The notes under the pieces were generated by a model. The model had not been told where the DNA came from, did not search any database, and saw nothing but the letters and a program-made list of their open reading frames with translations. Shown here piece after piece: positions 10,133 to 23,600 of a stretch of 64,000 bases of DNA. Made by a program: the position numbers and the translations under genes. Within the stretch, counting starts at the first letter, position 1. Each line of letters starts with the position of its first letter. The stretch is from Cordia subcordata (taxonomy: Eukaryota > Streptophyta > Magnoliopsida > Boraginales > Cordiaceae), in contig JAPTOF010000005.1 in NCBI GenBank assembly GCA_028554755.1, positions 12,684,001 through 12,748,000 of the forward strand, read 5' to 3'.

Positions 10133-13100
10133 ATGTCTTATAGTAGTGGTAATAGAAGCTACCCAGAGCAAGAAATAACTTCAAGTGCTCCTTCAGAGCT
10201 GAAACTTTACCAAGCTTTCATTTTTTCAGTGCCCATCTTATTCACTTTTGTCCTCCTCTTGTTGTTCTACTTGTTCTATCTTCGCCGTAGACGAGTTGAC
10301 TGGTCCTCTCTCAGGATGAGAAGTTCTTCTTTGCAAAGCATTCCTCAAGCTCAAGATGATCTCTCAAGGGTATAATAATTAGTTTTTATGATTTGCTTAA
10401 TCATTTATTTTTATTTTTGCATATATTTATTGTTATTTGATTGGTTGGATTTGTTGTTATGGCAGTGTGAACTAGGCTTGAAAAAGGAGCTGAGAGAGAT
10501 GTTGCCAATTATTGTATATAAAGCCAGCTTCTCAGTCAAAGACACACAGTGAGTGTGCTTTTCTCTGATAATTAAATCTTGATTGCTGTGTGCTGCTATT
10601 GATTAGTCTTTATTATTGTGTGTTCATATTTAATTTATGTTATGAAAGCTGATTTAATTGTTTGGATTTGTTGGTAATTGTTACAAATTTATGCAAATAA
10701 ATAGATCTTCATCCATTAAAAGAACAGCCTGCCGTTTAACTTCTCCTTAAAGCGCCCCGCTAGTCGGATAAAGGTTTGGGTTTGGTTTGGCATGGGCAGC
10801 ATGTCATTTATAAGCTGCGGTTCCTGTCCATAGCATCTTCTTATGCTCTATGCATGTGAGATTGTCTGAGCTCCATCCAACTCTTTTTGGCTCAACCACC
10901 CTTCTTACAATGTACTACCCCATGGATTCACAGTTTAATGGTAACTCTACTAGTCACATCGGAACATTTCCAAAGCAGCTCCAACAGTTATCCGTATACT
11001 TGGACAACGCACTAAAGTTTTGTATTCTTCCTTGTCTTTGTTTTCTGTTTCTGTTCTTCTTTTCCTTCTGTCTTGTTTCTCTCTTTTAGCCTCAAACTAA
11101 GGTTTACTGTCTTTGTGGTTTTGGGAGTAAAATCTACTGAAGATCTGAAGTATGTCTCTTGAGTTGTATAGTGAGGATGATAAATTGAGAATTAGCTGAT
11201 AGTGTCTTGGACTTTTTGGTCCTTTGAAACATGTGAAAACAAGTAATTTCTCTTATAGCAGAAGAGTATCTTCTATTTCGACTCATCAAAATTTATTCCC
11301 TCCATTAGTTAGGATCAGATCTCGTGGTTAGTACAAACAAATTTGAACTCTATTCGATAGAAGCATGATATAGTACTATCCAGCATCTTGAATAAATAAG
11401 TTCATTTTGCCTTCTTTTCCTTGTCTCTTAGTGTTATATAGTGGCCAGAAATTATAGTGCAAATAGGTAGCATAATAATGGGAATGAAGCAGAGAACTCA
11501 TTTATGCATTTTGAGAATGAAGTTTATTCAATTAAGTTCTGTTTGGAATAGTCAAAGACATTTTCTGCATTTCTGTAGTCTTGGCTTATATATATATGTT
11601 TTGTGTATGAATCTGCATGTGATTTTGTGTGTCTCTGTCTGTGTGTCTATGTGCAACTCCCACCAGCTGGGGTTCAAAAGGAAGGAGCATAAGTAAGCGT
11701 GTTTTTCCCCAGACATTATAATGAAATCAGTAATTACAATATGTTATGATCTACTGAAAGTCTCTCAAATTCTTGGTCAAGAGGGAGAAGAAATACAACC
11801 TTTTCTTGCTGAAATTCATTGTAATTCCTTATTGCTTCTGCTTCTGCTTTTTGTTGGACTTGAGAGTTATAATCACACATCTCCACCCTTTTTTACTGTT
11901 ATAGATCCTTTGAGAAGGAACTCTGGTAGAAATACTCCATGACTACTGGAGCACAGTCTGGTCTTCTATAGAGCATTTTGTTATCTATCATAACTTGAAT
12001 GCCTTCAAATGGAAAACTGCAATCAGGCCAAATCTAAAGAAGAAACATATCCCCTAAAAGAATCATGCTTTAAGCATCCCAAATTTTTTCTGAAATGAGT
12101 TATCCAGAAGTTAGTTTCAGAAATCTACAATTTGTATTTTGAGAAAAGGATTTGGCTTTATTTTCTCTTAGGATATCTACGGTGCTTATCTTTCTATACC
12201 TATTTGAGACCCAAATAGTCATTCCAGTGTATTCTTGTTCTTGAATAAGATGAATGGCAAGATATATGATGGCTGAGAGTAGTTATTTGACCATCTACTG
12301 TAACGATGGCTGTAAATCTTGGCTATTTCCTTGAAGTTTCCTTTTATCACTGCCATGAAGGCTATTGAAGGAGACAGAGTAATAATCGAGAGGAGCTGGT
12401 CTGACGCTCAGTCACTCTACCCTTGTTAGGTAAAAATTATTTCCAATTTTTCTTTTGTTAGTTTAAGGTAGCAGAATTTTAGTGACACATTGAGGTAAGT
12501 TGTCTGTCTATTTCACTGCAGAGAGGCATCTAAAAGAATTTGTTAATCACACCCCATTACATACTTGAAACTTCTGGAAAATGTTTGAGCTAAATTCTCC
12601 TATGGGGAAGAAGAAAATTAGAAAGAAAACTTTACTGGTTGCATTGAGGCATTCAGCTTTATGATCAAAATCTACAAAGGGGAAGGAAAAATAAAGCTCA
12701 TTAGTCAATGTGGACATGAAGCTCAGGAGAGTTTGCTTTAGATTCAATTTATAACATGGTCTAATTTCTTTGCTCTTTTGCATGGTGATCAACCCTGGAG
12801 CAGCCAGTACACTTGATAATTTGCAAACCGAAGTTGGTAATTAGATGGTGTCTTGGCTGCGGAGATCAGCTGTATTTGGTAATTTTACCTGTGTCATTAT
12901 ATATTTCTTTTAGTCCAGATTAGTTGATTTACTTTTGTTTTTCTACTCCTTTATTTAGTTGATTATCTCTTAATCCAGATGGGAATAACATCCATTTATA
13001 GAACACGACTTTTGGCAACATGGCAATCTTGTCATATTAGAATCATCCTCTTAGGAATCCAATATGTAATAATATATGAGGCCGCAGGATTAATTAATGG

Positions 13101-13812
13101 CTTGGTAATTGAATCAGCATCACTTCAATTGCATGTGATGTGGTCATGAAGGCCATTGGACGCAGTGGAAACTATTATACCTCATTGGGCAGCCAACAGC
13201 TTCCAAGTTAGATGACCAGGGCACTCCTCAATTTTTCTAAGCATCTACTTGCATTATAACTTGTAAAGGAAGCCGTTAACCGCAAAGGGCTTACTAATTT
13301 TCACGGGCAGTTAGCACCAAAACAATCAATTGGACTTGCTGAATTGCTTTCAAGATGTTGAGCTTTAAGTTCAAACTCCACGAGTAATACTTTCTCTTCT
13401 AAATTTTTGCAGATGTTCTGTTTGTCTTGTGGATTACCAAGCAGACGACAGGCTCCAACAAATACCTGCTTGTGGCCATGTGTTTCACATGGACTGCATT
13501 GACCACTGGCTGGCTGCACATACTACCTGTCCACTCTGCCGTCAATGCCTTCTTGCTTCGGCTAAGGCTTCAACTCAAACTGTCGGTGTCCAGACAGACA
13601 CCAATATCAGATCTTCTAGTGATCAGAATGAAAATGAAACGTCTCTTCAAATTGGTTCTCAATCTTGTGAAGACGGCCAAAGTAGCCAAGAACAGCGTAA
13701 CTTTGGCAAAAGAGACGATGAACCCGTTCTCCAAACCTGTGGTGAAGACGAGGAAAGATATTCTCAACATGCTGATGGTGATACTGATGGAGAAATGTGT
13801 AATTGTAAGTGA
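10133..13812 (+). CDS. RING-H2 finger E3 ubiquitin ligase, ATL family (ATL7/58/59-like)
   Basis: Three exons join in phase: 10133-10369, 10466-10548 and 13413-13812, giving 239 residues. Exon 1 encodes a short N-terminus, one membrane helix (residues about 23-46, AFIFSVPILFTFVLLLLFYLF) and a basic RRRR stop-transfer stretch. Exon 2 carries LKKELREMLPIIVYK, the GLD-like region of ATLs. Exon 3 begins with the complete RING-H2: CSVC, CGHVFH, CIDHW and CPLC, with the Pro before the third pair and the Trp that ATLs use for E2 contact. The C-terminus is acidic and Ser/Gln-rich. Family members are membrane-anchored ligases in ubiquitin signalling; the substrate is not known here. Intron 2 is unusually long (2.86 kb). 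The ATG at 10133 is chosen because MSYSSGN... fits the family; a GTG one codon upstream is not credible. Confidence 0.88.
10549..13412 (+). other. Long intron 2 of the ATL gene
   Basis: This 2864 bp intron (GTGAGT to TTTTTGCAG) separates the GLD-like exon from the RING exon. No transposon termini or coding homology are recognised inside. Unusual length compared with intron 1 (96 bp) suggests old insertions too decayed to name. Confidence 0.6.
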
Positions 13813-13830
13813 TACAGTGCGGTAAAAAAA

Positions 13831-13966
13831 TTCAGCAGTTTGATGTCCTGGGTTGAGATGGGTTGAGACCATCTCTTCTAAGATAGAGGTCCTAGGTTCA
13901 AAGGAGACGGGAGATTGGGTTGAAGGTGGAGGAAAGGGTAAAAAAAAAAGCTCAGCAGTTTGATGT
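13831..13966 (+). mobile_element. tRNA-derived SINE with 15-16 bp target duplication, next to the ATL stop codon
   Basis: The duplication TTCAGCAGTTTGATGT (13831-13846) returns as CTCAGCAGTTTGATGT (13951-13966). The body between them has a pol III B-box-like GGTTCAAAGG, a degenerate A-box region (GGTTGAGACCATCTC) and ends in an A-run. It starts 19 bp after the stop codon of the ATL gene, so it is probably part of its 3' UTR. It is of the same family as the copies at 20835 and 21515. Confidence 0.68.
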
Positions 13967-14687
13967 TTTAGGTGAAATAGCTAGTTTGCGCAACAATGTA
14001 TGAATGATAATAATATATTGTGCTTCAGTCAATTTGAGCCATCTACCATTAATATGCTACTTTCCTCGTGTCTCTTTACGTTGCTGGAAGTAAGGAAACT
14101 AATTTGGGTGATAAATATATCACTAATTCATAATCGTTAAATACTTAAATTGTTAATTTAGCAAGTGTTCGCTACTTTACTTTGTGATTCTGAAAAGAAA
14201 GTATTATTTCGGTAATTGTTTAATGGTTTTCACTTCTTTCTTTTTGTAATAAAAGCCATCTTGAGGCTCAGGGTCAATTAAACCCAAACATTTGCATTAG
14301 TTTTCATGAAAGGTCCTTTGGAAACACACACACAAAACACATCGAAAACAATTAAACACCCCGTTAAAAACTCTTTCGGTGGTAAAAGTATTTCACAGTA
14401 ATTTATTTATTTTGCAGATTTAATGAAATTTTATTGAGACAGCACGCAAATAAGCACAAGAAGTTGCACAGTTCTGGGGCGGGTATGATACAACATCTAA
14501 GGGCAAAGATCTAGAAGAAATAATAGTAGTACAAAAAGGGCACCAAGGCCATGCTGCCAAGGACAAGAAAAATATGGAATGAGTACCACAGTAGTTCATT
14601 TTCTTTCAGTTTTAGCTGCCATATTTTCTCTCTAGAGCTACCCTACCAGAGCAGATACTGTCTGTTGGCGTTAAGAGAGAATGCAGG
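13967..14687. other. Space between convergent ATL and GBA2 genes
   Basis: It presumably holds both 3' UTRs. TTTATT near 14400-14433 could serve as minus-strand AATAAA for GBA2. No further gene is seen. Confidence 0.5.
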
Positions 14688-17600
14688 TTATATTGGCAAT
14701 CTCCTACAAAGAAATTCATGCAATGACTGCAGATAACTTTTGGGAGGCTGCTCTTTTGGCAATCTGAGAAGGTTTGCAACTTTTTCGAACCCAACGTGTT
14801 GCTCGAAGTAGGAAGAAGAGATGTCACTGGTTTCATGCTTGATGTCCGGGTTTGAGAGTTTCGGCTTCGATAAGGCCCACTGCATGGCCCAAATGGACAA
14901 CGGCCGCATGTAAGTCAGAGACCTGTACTCATCATCAGTATTCCAGGCCTCTGGAGTTTGGAAAGCAAGTCTGTAGCGAATCCAAAACTCAAGTCAGTAG
15001 TAAAGCAATTCACAACTATTTAAATTCGTATTTCTTTCATGACTTCTTAAAACAAACCATTGAACACAAAAGAAGAGAACTTGTTAGCTTTACAATTGAA
15101 CTCTAAGGTTCATATGGAGAAGAAAAAACATCAAACGCAGCTAGTTTAACTGAAAATGTGCACGACTATTTCCTTTGCAGGATTATAGATGGTTCGAGTT
15201 ACAAAATCATTGGATCACGTTATAAGATCCACGCTAGGAAGGCATTACTTCTTTTCCTTGTTTTGTTTTCTATTCTTTAATTCAGAGAAATAGTATGACT
15301 TCAATTCCACCATGATGCAGCTTTCAAGGGAGTTAGATGCCATAGACTAGAGAAATATATGTATTAACTTTAAAGAATTGAGGTCTTAAGTTAAAACAAC
15401 CTGTCTGCCATCAGCTTCGAATGATCCCAGTGGAGTCTCCTACTGCATAATAATATTCGGAAAATATAAAAAGGAAAACCGAACTTACCCAAGACCTTTT
15501 GCAGACCAGGATGTTTCGTGAATGCCTGCTGCCGTCTGAAATGCCATGTCATCCATGCCTTCATGTATCATAGCAGCTGCAACAGAGTAAGTGACCCCTG
15601 TCCAGATTTCTCTGGACTGTAGAGTTGTCGTATCAACTTCTCCATTTGGTTTCATCCCGTTAACAGCTCCTCGGGTTCCTCCCTTAACTTTTAGTACATT
15701 GAAATTATAAATCTTCTCAAGTGTACTTCTTACCTTGTCTTCATCAGCAATAGGTGAAAGACCACTTGCTCTGGCATACCTATGAAGTAGGCACCAATTA
15801 AGCCATCAAAAAGGAGACGCAAGTAAGAATTAAGTAAATCCTACATACATAGATTAGATCACAATCTTATTCTTATCAGTTTGGATGCTGTATAACAAAA
15901 TATTTGACTGATCCTAGTGAATTGCGTTTTTCTATGCATTTTCCCCTTGGTCTGATTCCTATAAACATTTTGTATGATATACATTAAGACTCCTAAACAA
16001 GTAGATCTAGAACTTTGATAGAACAGTAATAACATGCAACTTGAGATGCCTTGTACAATCTCACTCCAATCTGTGAAAATAAATCAGTCAAACAAATGGA
16101 GTAACACAACTTTGAAACAAAGTGAACAATGAAGGATCTCAAGAATATTGCTCTGGCTGCTCCACAAGATAATTCTAGAAGACAAGAAGGAAGAAAGCAA
16201 AGATGTAGTGCATTTTTCACTCCTTTGAAAGACCACTAAATGTAAGAGGTCTATTTTTAATCACCATTATCGCCAATCAGAGCTCAGCCAAACATTCCAA
16301 TCCTAGCATCACTCCTATTTGGAGAATAAAAGATAAGAGTATAAGTTTGAGATATTTGAAGGCACAGAAATCTGGAATAGACAGTCATAATATACTGCTA
16401 ATGAGTAGCAGTGGAACTACTGATAAGTATAGTCATGATAGAGTATAATGGTATATTGAAGCGGAAAAATTCAATTGGTAGTGAATAAAGGGGATCCGTC
16501 AACAAAAGGAGAAGGTATTTTTACCACAGAAAGAACAAAAAGGATGAATTGGTAACTAAGGCAACTTAGAGATGATCTAAAATGGGGATTTAAATCCTGT
16601 GCCAAAAGTTTAAGGTCCTCGTGGCTGTTCAAGTTCTGTATTCTCACTTTTGAGCACTAACATCATCCCATAATTAACTAAAAAGATGTCATCATTGATT
16701 CATTCAGAGAAACTAAGTTCTTGCGATCCTAGAGGAGAAATATCATAGAATGGGGAAAGCCTTTTGGATTGAGAAGTACAGAAAACTGCTCTCAACATAA
16801 TGATGTTGACTTCTTAACCAGGAAAATGTGTGAGATGAAATGAAATAAATCAGTTGAATTCATGATCTGACTTACCAGTGACCAGCCAGCTGATCAGCCT
16901 GAATTGAAGAACTAGAACTCCTATTGCTATTGTCATAATTGAAGTAAGAACCATTCCATAATTTGTCATATACTGCCTTTGCCTTCTGAAACTTGGCCCA
17001 AAAAAAATTAGCAGCTGGGATATCACCAACTTCATGTGCCATTGCTGAGGCTGCTTGAAGGGCTGCCACCCAGAGCCCTCCGCAATATGTGCTCACACCA
17101 TTGACTGTCCATGCATCATATGTCTGATCAGGGAACCCTTCATTCTCAATCATTCCATCTCTGTCCTTATCAAACTGATCAAAATAAGCTACTGCAATAT
17201 AGACTGCTGGCCATACCATACGTGCAAAATTTTTGTCCCCTGTGGCCACCATATCCCTGTACACTTGCAGAATGAACTTGGAATTCAAATCCTTCCATCT
17301 GTCCGTATCATAAAAATTGTATGAATTAACTTCAAACCATGGATCATTTAGACCAATATCATGAGGAACAGCACCAAGAACCTTTCTTGGGACCCAGGTT
17401 CCATTACTCATAACTTTCATTTTACGTGGATCATGCATCAGTACTGCCATTGCGAAGTCTCTTTGGATGCTAAGCTCAAGTTTCGGGAATAGCATTAGTA
17501 GCGCAAATGATGAATAAAAATGGACATCATAAGTATTCCACATGTGATATTCAATCCCTTCAAGATACAGGAACTGACCAATGTTGTCTTCTCCATCTTC

Positions 17601-20600
17601 AAGCAAACAAGACCCAAAAGCTGAATGTGCTGCAATGGGATCACGCAATTGTTCAAAGACAGATGTCATCCTTTGAAGTATCTTAGTAGAAGTATCATTT
17701 TGACGAGCAGACTTCAATGCTTTACCAGATTCTGCTTTATGCTCATGGAGAGAAAAGTTTCTTTCTCCAATAGTTGTGACACTTTCCAGTGGTGGAGATC
17801 CATCTATAGGTTATAAATAGGTACTTAAATCAGAGTGGAATTCAGGACATGCCAACAGATATTGATTTCTGTACATACCTGTCCATATAGTACTTCCAGC
17901 ATTGAGATAATAAAGCTCATTGAAAAGGGTTATGGTATACCTGAGAAGAAAAAAGGGGCTTTTAAAATATCATCCAGAAGTTATAAAAATCCATAACGAA
18001 CTGAATACCAAAGTTTTCTCATTCCACCATTCTGGAAGCCTTTTATCTTCAAGTATATCTCTCTGCCATGCTTCAATCTGATGCTCCCAATGCACATGAT
18101 CTAGATCAAAAACAGTGACAGAAGAAATAAAATCGAGATTATTATATGCACGAAACATTTCAAAGTGATGCCGTTTTCCTTTCTTATTATTTTAAACCCT
18201 TGATGATGGTCCATCTACATAGAACAATTTAAAACTCTGTTAATTTTAAACTTTTGACACTTTCAAAGTGATTAGTTTGTCATTTTTTCCAAAATTGAAT
18301 GATCCAGGTCCTATGGAAGAATCTCATGGGAGCATTCAGGGTATACAATGTGACATAAAATTAAAAGTTCCAAGAAATCTTTAGTTAAAAGATGATGATC
18401 TTTGTCAAAATCTAGTGAAGAGAATGACTTGTAGTGTGTCTCAACTATGTCTCTAAGGAACATTACCAAGAATAGCATCATGTGCAATTCTTGCAGCAGC
18501 ATGCCCATGAATACCATAAAATCTCGTATATCGCCTGCCAAATTTCAGAGTAAGAAGAGAGTTGATGAAATCATGACAGTAATGGTTGCAGATTGTGGCA
18601 AGCTTAACGAACCTGTGGTAAGTCTTCTTACTGGGAAATCTTACTTCAGGGCAGTCCCAAGCCAGTGAAAATGTGACTGTACGAACTGAGCCTGAAGGAA
18701 TAGTAAGAGAAGCAGCTAAGGCAGCTCCTATAGATGACCCTGGCTCTGAAGGTCTAGAAGTTTCATCACATTCAAGGTGATCAAACGAACCATGCTACAT
18801 GGAAAAGAAGAAGAAAGAAATTACCAAAGAAGGTTATTCATTTTGCTAACCTCTGGAGGCAAAAGCAAGTTTCAGGTGTTCTCTTTCAAAACTACAGTGG
18901 ATTTGTCAAGTTAGAAACACAGCAGCAACTCCACAGCTCTTATTTTGTCTTTCTTTGCCTCTCTTTTACAGAATGGTCAATTTTAAGTTATTTGTATATT
19001 TTAACTTGACTAACCCCCTGTGCACTGTGTTTACATTAATTAATGGAAAAATGAAGAGAATAGAGAAATGTGTTAAAAAACGATTGTTTATATTGCTTTG
19101 CAAGCAAAGGCATAATGGAAGCACTTTTTTTGATAATTCTGCCAGAGACCTGTACCCATGTTTCATGACTGGAAAATAACAATCAAGAGAAGACTCAACT
19201 GATTCCTGAGCATACAATCCAGTTCACAAAGATGTCAAAAAGCAAGAATTTCAAATGAGACAGGAAAGTGAACATGGAAAGTTAAAGACGATATATTGGG
19301 AAATAGGACCAAATTTAATCACAGTCTTTTCAATTTAAGACCTTTCAAATCCAAGCCAAATTTGCTTTCTAAAAAGTGGCTCAAATTGTTCCTTACCCAA
19401 CAAGAAGTTTGATAAAGATGATCATTGATAATGAGGATCATTACAATTACTTAAAGGGTATGAAGTATCAGAGATGAATGAATTAAGAGATTCAATAATT
19501 TCATATAGTGATTCTGTGCTACTTCTTTTGCAAATTAAGTTTTAGGATCAAGCACCAAGTTCTGTATCATTTTTAACTCCCCGTTAATTGAGAATATTCA
19601 GAGAGAAATTTTTAGATCTTCCACCATGAACTATTATTCTTTTATTTTCTCTTTTCTGTAGATATAGAATAGTGACCTTCAGCTATAGTTTTTAAGTAGT
19701 TGATGTTTAGCAAGAAATGAAATGATTTTATTGAGCAAGTGATTTTTTGTTTCAACTGAAATGATTGAACATATGATTATACTTTCTTAGGATACTTATG
19801 TAGGTAGTACGGGTAGTTACAAGAGTTAGTTGCATTTAAGAGTCAGTGCACTACTAACTGACTTGACCTAATTCTTCCTCTGGCTATAATTCCAACAGAG
19901 GTGGTAATTCAGGGGCAACAACAGGAGCAGAGGTGGCTATGGTCAATCATACTCTTTTCCCAGACCTTAGACCCCAAGCTCTAGCCCTAACACTTCTCCT
20001 CCTTTCCTTCCTATTACTATTCAACGTCAGATTGGTATCAACTAAATCTAATCATAACACAAATATAACAAACTCTATGACCAGATAAACACATTACTAA
20101 CCCTATCAAGTTGTATCCTTAACAATTAAAGACACCGTAATTTGAAAGAGCTTTAGGCAAGCCAACTAACCTTTGACCTCAAGAAGACCAGACTTACCTC
20201 TGCCACCAAACTACGTGCACTATCACTCTTCATGTATATGTAGCTAAGAGATACAAGGGTAGCACATCACAAATTGTTTGCCTTTTTCTCTTGTTTACAC
20301 CTCAAATGTACATGAAACATTTGACATCTCACATCCTAGGATCAGAAGTTTGAAGCAGCAGAAAACAAGTGGAGCTTATTGATTTCCCTCTTATAAGTTA
20401 TAAGTTAAACGTTTCTCCACAGTGTTGCCATTTGAGTCCATGTATACTTCCTCAAACAAAGTTACAGACAAGAGAAAAAGTTATGTATCTTAAAATGAGT
20501 GGGGTTTACGTGAGTATGAATGTCATTATAAAAATATATACTGAAAAAAGTTAAGGCACTTAATCTAGGTGAAAGGGATTACCGACTAAGAATTCAAATA

Positions 20601-23600
20601 AAGGAAAACAAAAACTTTTAACACCTTCAACCACATGGTAGGCCAGTGTATTGTTGTTGTCATCATATCTCTTTTCCAAGAAGCCAACTCCAGGATCCAT
20701 ACTGTGGCCGATTCTTTATTTTAACACTGTTCATGTGCTCATACTGTCTAACCACAATAAGCAGTTGGCGGAAAGAGTCATTGATGAAGCAACAACAGGA
20801 AGTTACTGAAAAATAAATGTGTGAGGATCGACTCGGGGGATAGCTCAAGTGGTTGAGACTATCTCCCTAGGCGTGAGGTCCTGGGTTCAATTCCATGGGA
20901 TGGGGGGTTTAACCAGATATATGTATATGTGTGTGTGTGAGGATTGACTCTGGATAGGATCTGACCAGGAAAATATATAAGTTCCCTATGAATTTTCTCA
21001 GAACTGTGCTATTTACCTCAAACATCATTACCAGGAGAATCCTGTGTGAAATGAAAGAACAAGACTTTACCAGCAATTGAAAAAACTGCAGTAAATTGTC
21101 ATAGAGGATAGGAAGTAAGAGGTGAAGTAAGAGGTATGAGGTAACAGCTCCATCCATCTGACTTATATAGGACATATTACCTGGCTTTCAATGTTGTTAT
21201 TCTGAGTTCCTTTTTTTTTTTTTCTTTCTTTCTTTTGTAACAATTTTTGTACAATGCACTAGTGCCACTGACTATCTAATCTAACATCAAAATATTGTGC
21301 TCCAACAGCTTGCAGATGCTTGATGTCAGAAGAAACTAAGATTCCAAGCTGCAACACCCCCACAAGACAAGATTCTCTTTCTTGTCGGGCCAAAGAAAAA
21401 CCCAAGAAGCAGAATTCACAATCAAAGAGATAGATAACAACTTCAGTGCATATTCAGTTGAACAATTAAGCTCCAACTTAAGGTGAATACTTTGCTCAAC
21501 AAGTTCGATAATGTGGGATTAGAGGATAGCTTAAGTGGTTGAAAATATCTTCCTCAGAAGTGTGGTCCTAGGTTCAAATCCCATGGGGATGGGGGTTGAA
21601 TTTGGGGTGGGGGGTTAAAAAATAAAAAAATAAAAAACGAGTTCAATAATGTCTTTCTGGAGACACAGATTGGCGTAGCTTTACTTGAATCATCATTTTC
21701 TCCTACATTGCAGAGGCTTTAATCTAATGATCACCATCTAGTTAATGGAAGAGTAAAAATAACACCCATAGCTTTAACATAAAGATACTCATACTTAGTT
21801 TTCATTTTGATCAGAGATCAAGTTCCGTGCAGAGCACTGCTAAACTAATGATTGAAAGCACTGTTTCAGGCTTTTCTTTTGCTCATCTTGACTACATAAA
21901 CCATACATACAGCCACAAGCTACTAACTGGAAAATATGGAAGCCAATAAGGTAAACGGCTAAACACTGACATAAGCAACTCATACTGAAAGGCAAAGGAA
22001 AGAAATCCCCTTTAGATAGGATGCATCATAACATCATAAGGTAGAACATTTGACCGAGTATTATGCATTATAACGAGGCAAGTAGACATGAAGATGAAGA
22101 TGTATGTCTTTTAGGAAGCCTTTCCATGAAGGTAAGATTAATGTTAAAAATCCTAACAGAAACTCAACAATGCAAAATTCTATATACCTGCACTCTTTTG
22201 TCTTGTCATAGTTTCTGGTAAACCAAGAAAACTATTCGAAAAATGAACATAAATAGCAGACCAACTAACCTCAGTAAGTTCTTTCCACATTTCCTTTGCC
22301 GTCATAAGCTGGGACTTTCCAGATATTAAAAAGCAAGGACACTCAGATATATGGACTTCATCTGTTTCTTTAGCAGCAATAGCGAAGGTCACTGGAGGGT
22401 GTCCATTTGATGTACTGAATGAACATAAATGCATCTTAGAGCAGATCAAGAGTTATAAGCGAGAGATCTGGCATCTAACTTTCAGAATGATGAGAAAGGA
22501 AAGTTCTGTTCATAAGGGCCACATTACGTACTCGTGATGCAGAAGGACACCCCGGACACCATCTTCCATTCTAAAGAAATCATGCAAGAGAAATGATGAT
22601 ACATCACTAAGTGCATCACGAGATAGTATTTTTAGCATTATTAATTGATTTACATACACTAGAGGTTTTTTTGCCTCTAGCACAATTATATATATTGATG
22701 AACATTATTGGAGTATGAGATAGACGAGGAAAATGGATACATTCTTACCTAATGCTACTGTTGAGATGGTGACCAGAAAATCCCGAGTCTCCACCAACAG
22801 AATTCTGGATGCAAGATAGAAAGAATCTAGTAAGTTGAACTTGGCATTGAAATTCAAACATAAGAAGATTCTTGCAATGTCATAACTTTAACATCCAGTC
22901 TATTTTGTTTTGTACTTTCCTACTTCTCTCACTTGAATACTGCTTTATCTGATACAAGTTATTCAAATTATCATAAGTGCCCCCTCTTCCAAGAAAAAGA
23001 AAATGAAAGAAAATATATGATTATTTATGCATAAGCATTAATGACCAATAACACATAAAGTATGAATAGCAAAGAAAAACCTAACATACAGCCCATGTGA
23101 AAAGCAATGTGGTATCTATATCTGTATTTCCCGAGTTTGTGAGCTGCAAAAATTGAAGTGACGGGTTAGGCCACGGAGAAATTTTCTAGTAAATTATTAC
23201 TGTTGACTTGCTTCTTTATACCGTGAATGTAAATACTGCCACCGGGAAGCTGCTTTCCTTATAGTTATGCGGAATAAATGGTGACAACTGACGGCAAACA
23301 ATGCTGAGGTCAGGGTCAGGAACAGCTGAGTACAAGAAAATGCAAGTAAGGACAAATAATGTATGAGAAGAAAACATCACTTTCTTATCTAGTTTGTTTG
23401 CTTGTCACGTAATAGTACCGTCATATACTGTCCAAGCTCTTGGGTACAATGCATGATATGTGCATCTCCCTCCATCAAGTTTCCAGTCCCAAGACTCGAT
23501 CCCCGATCCTGAGTTTGTTCTGTATATCAAGTTATGATCAACATGGTATCAAGACTCAAACAGGAGTTTCTACAGCAGGATAAGGACAAAGATTAAGTCA

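Noticed and set aside
18009..18027. A longer GBA2 exon 15 ending at a GTATTC donor
   Set aside because: It would insert an unrelated stretch; the donor at 18027 joins exactly to the conserved [10 protein letters not shown] exon.
20835..20905. tRNA gene
   Set aside because: A- and B-boxes are present, but the acceptor stem does not pair and the whole is bounded by a 16 bp target duplication: a SINE.
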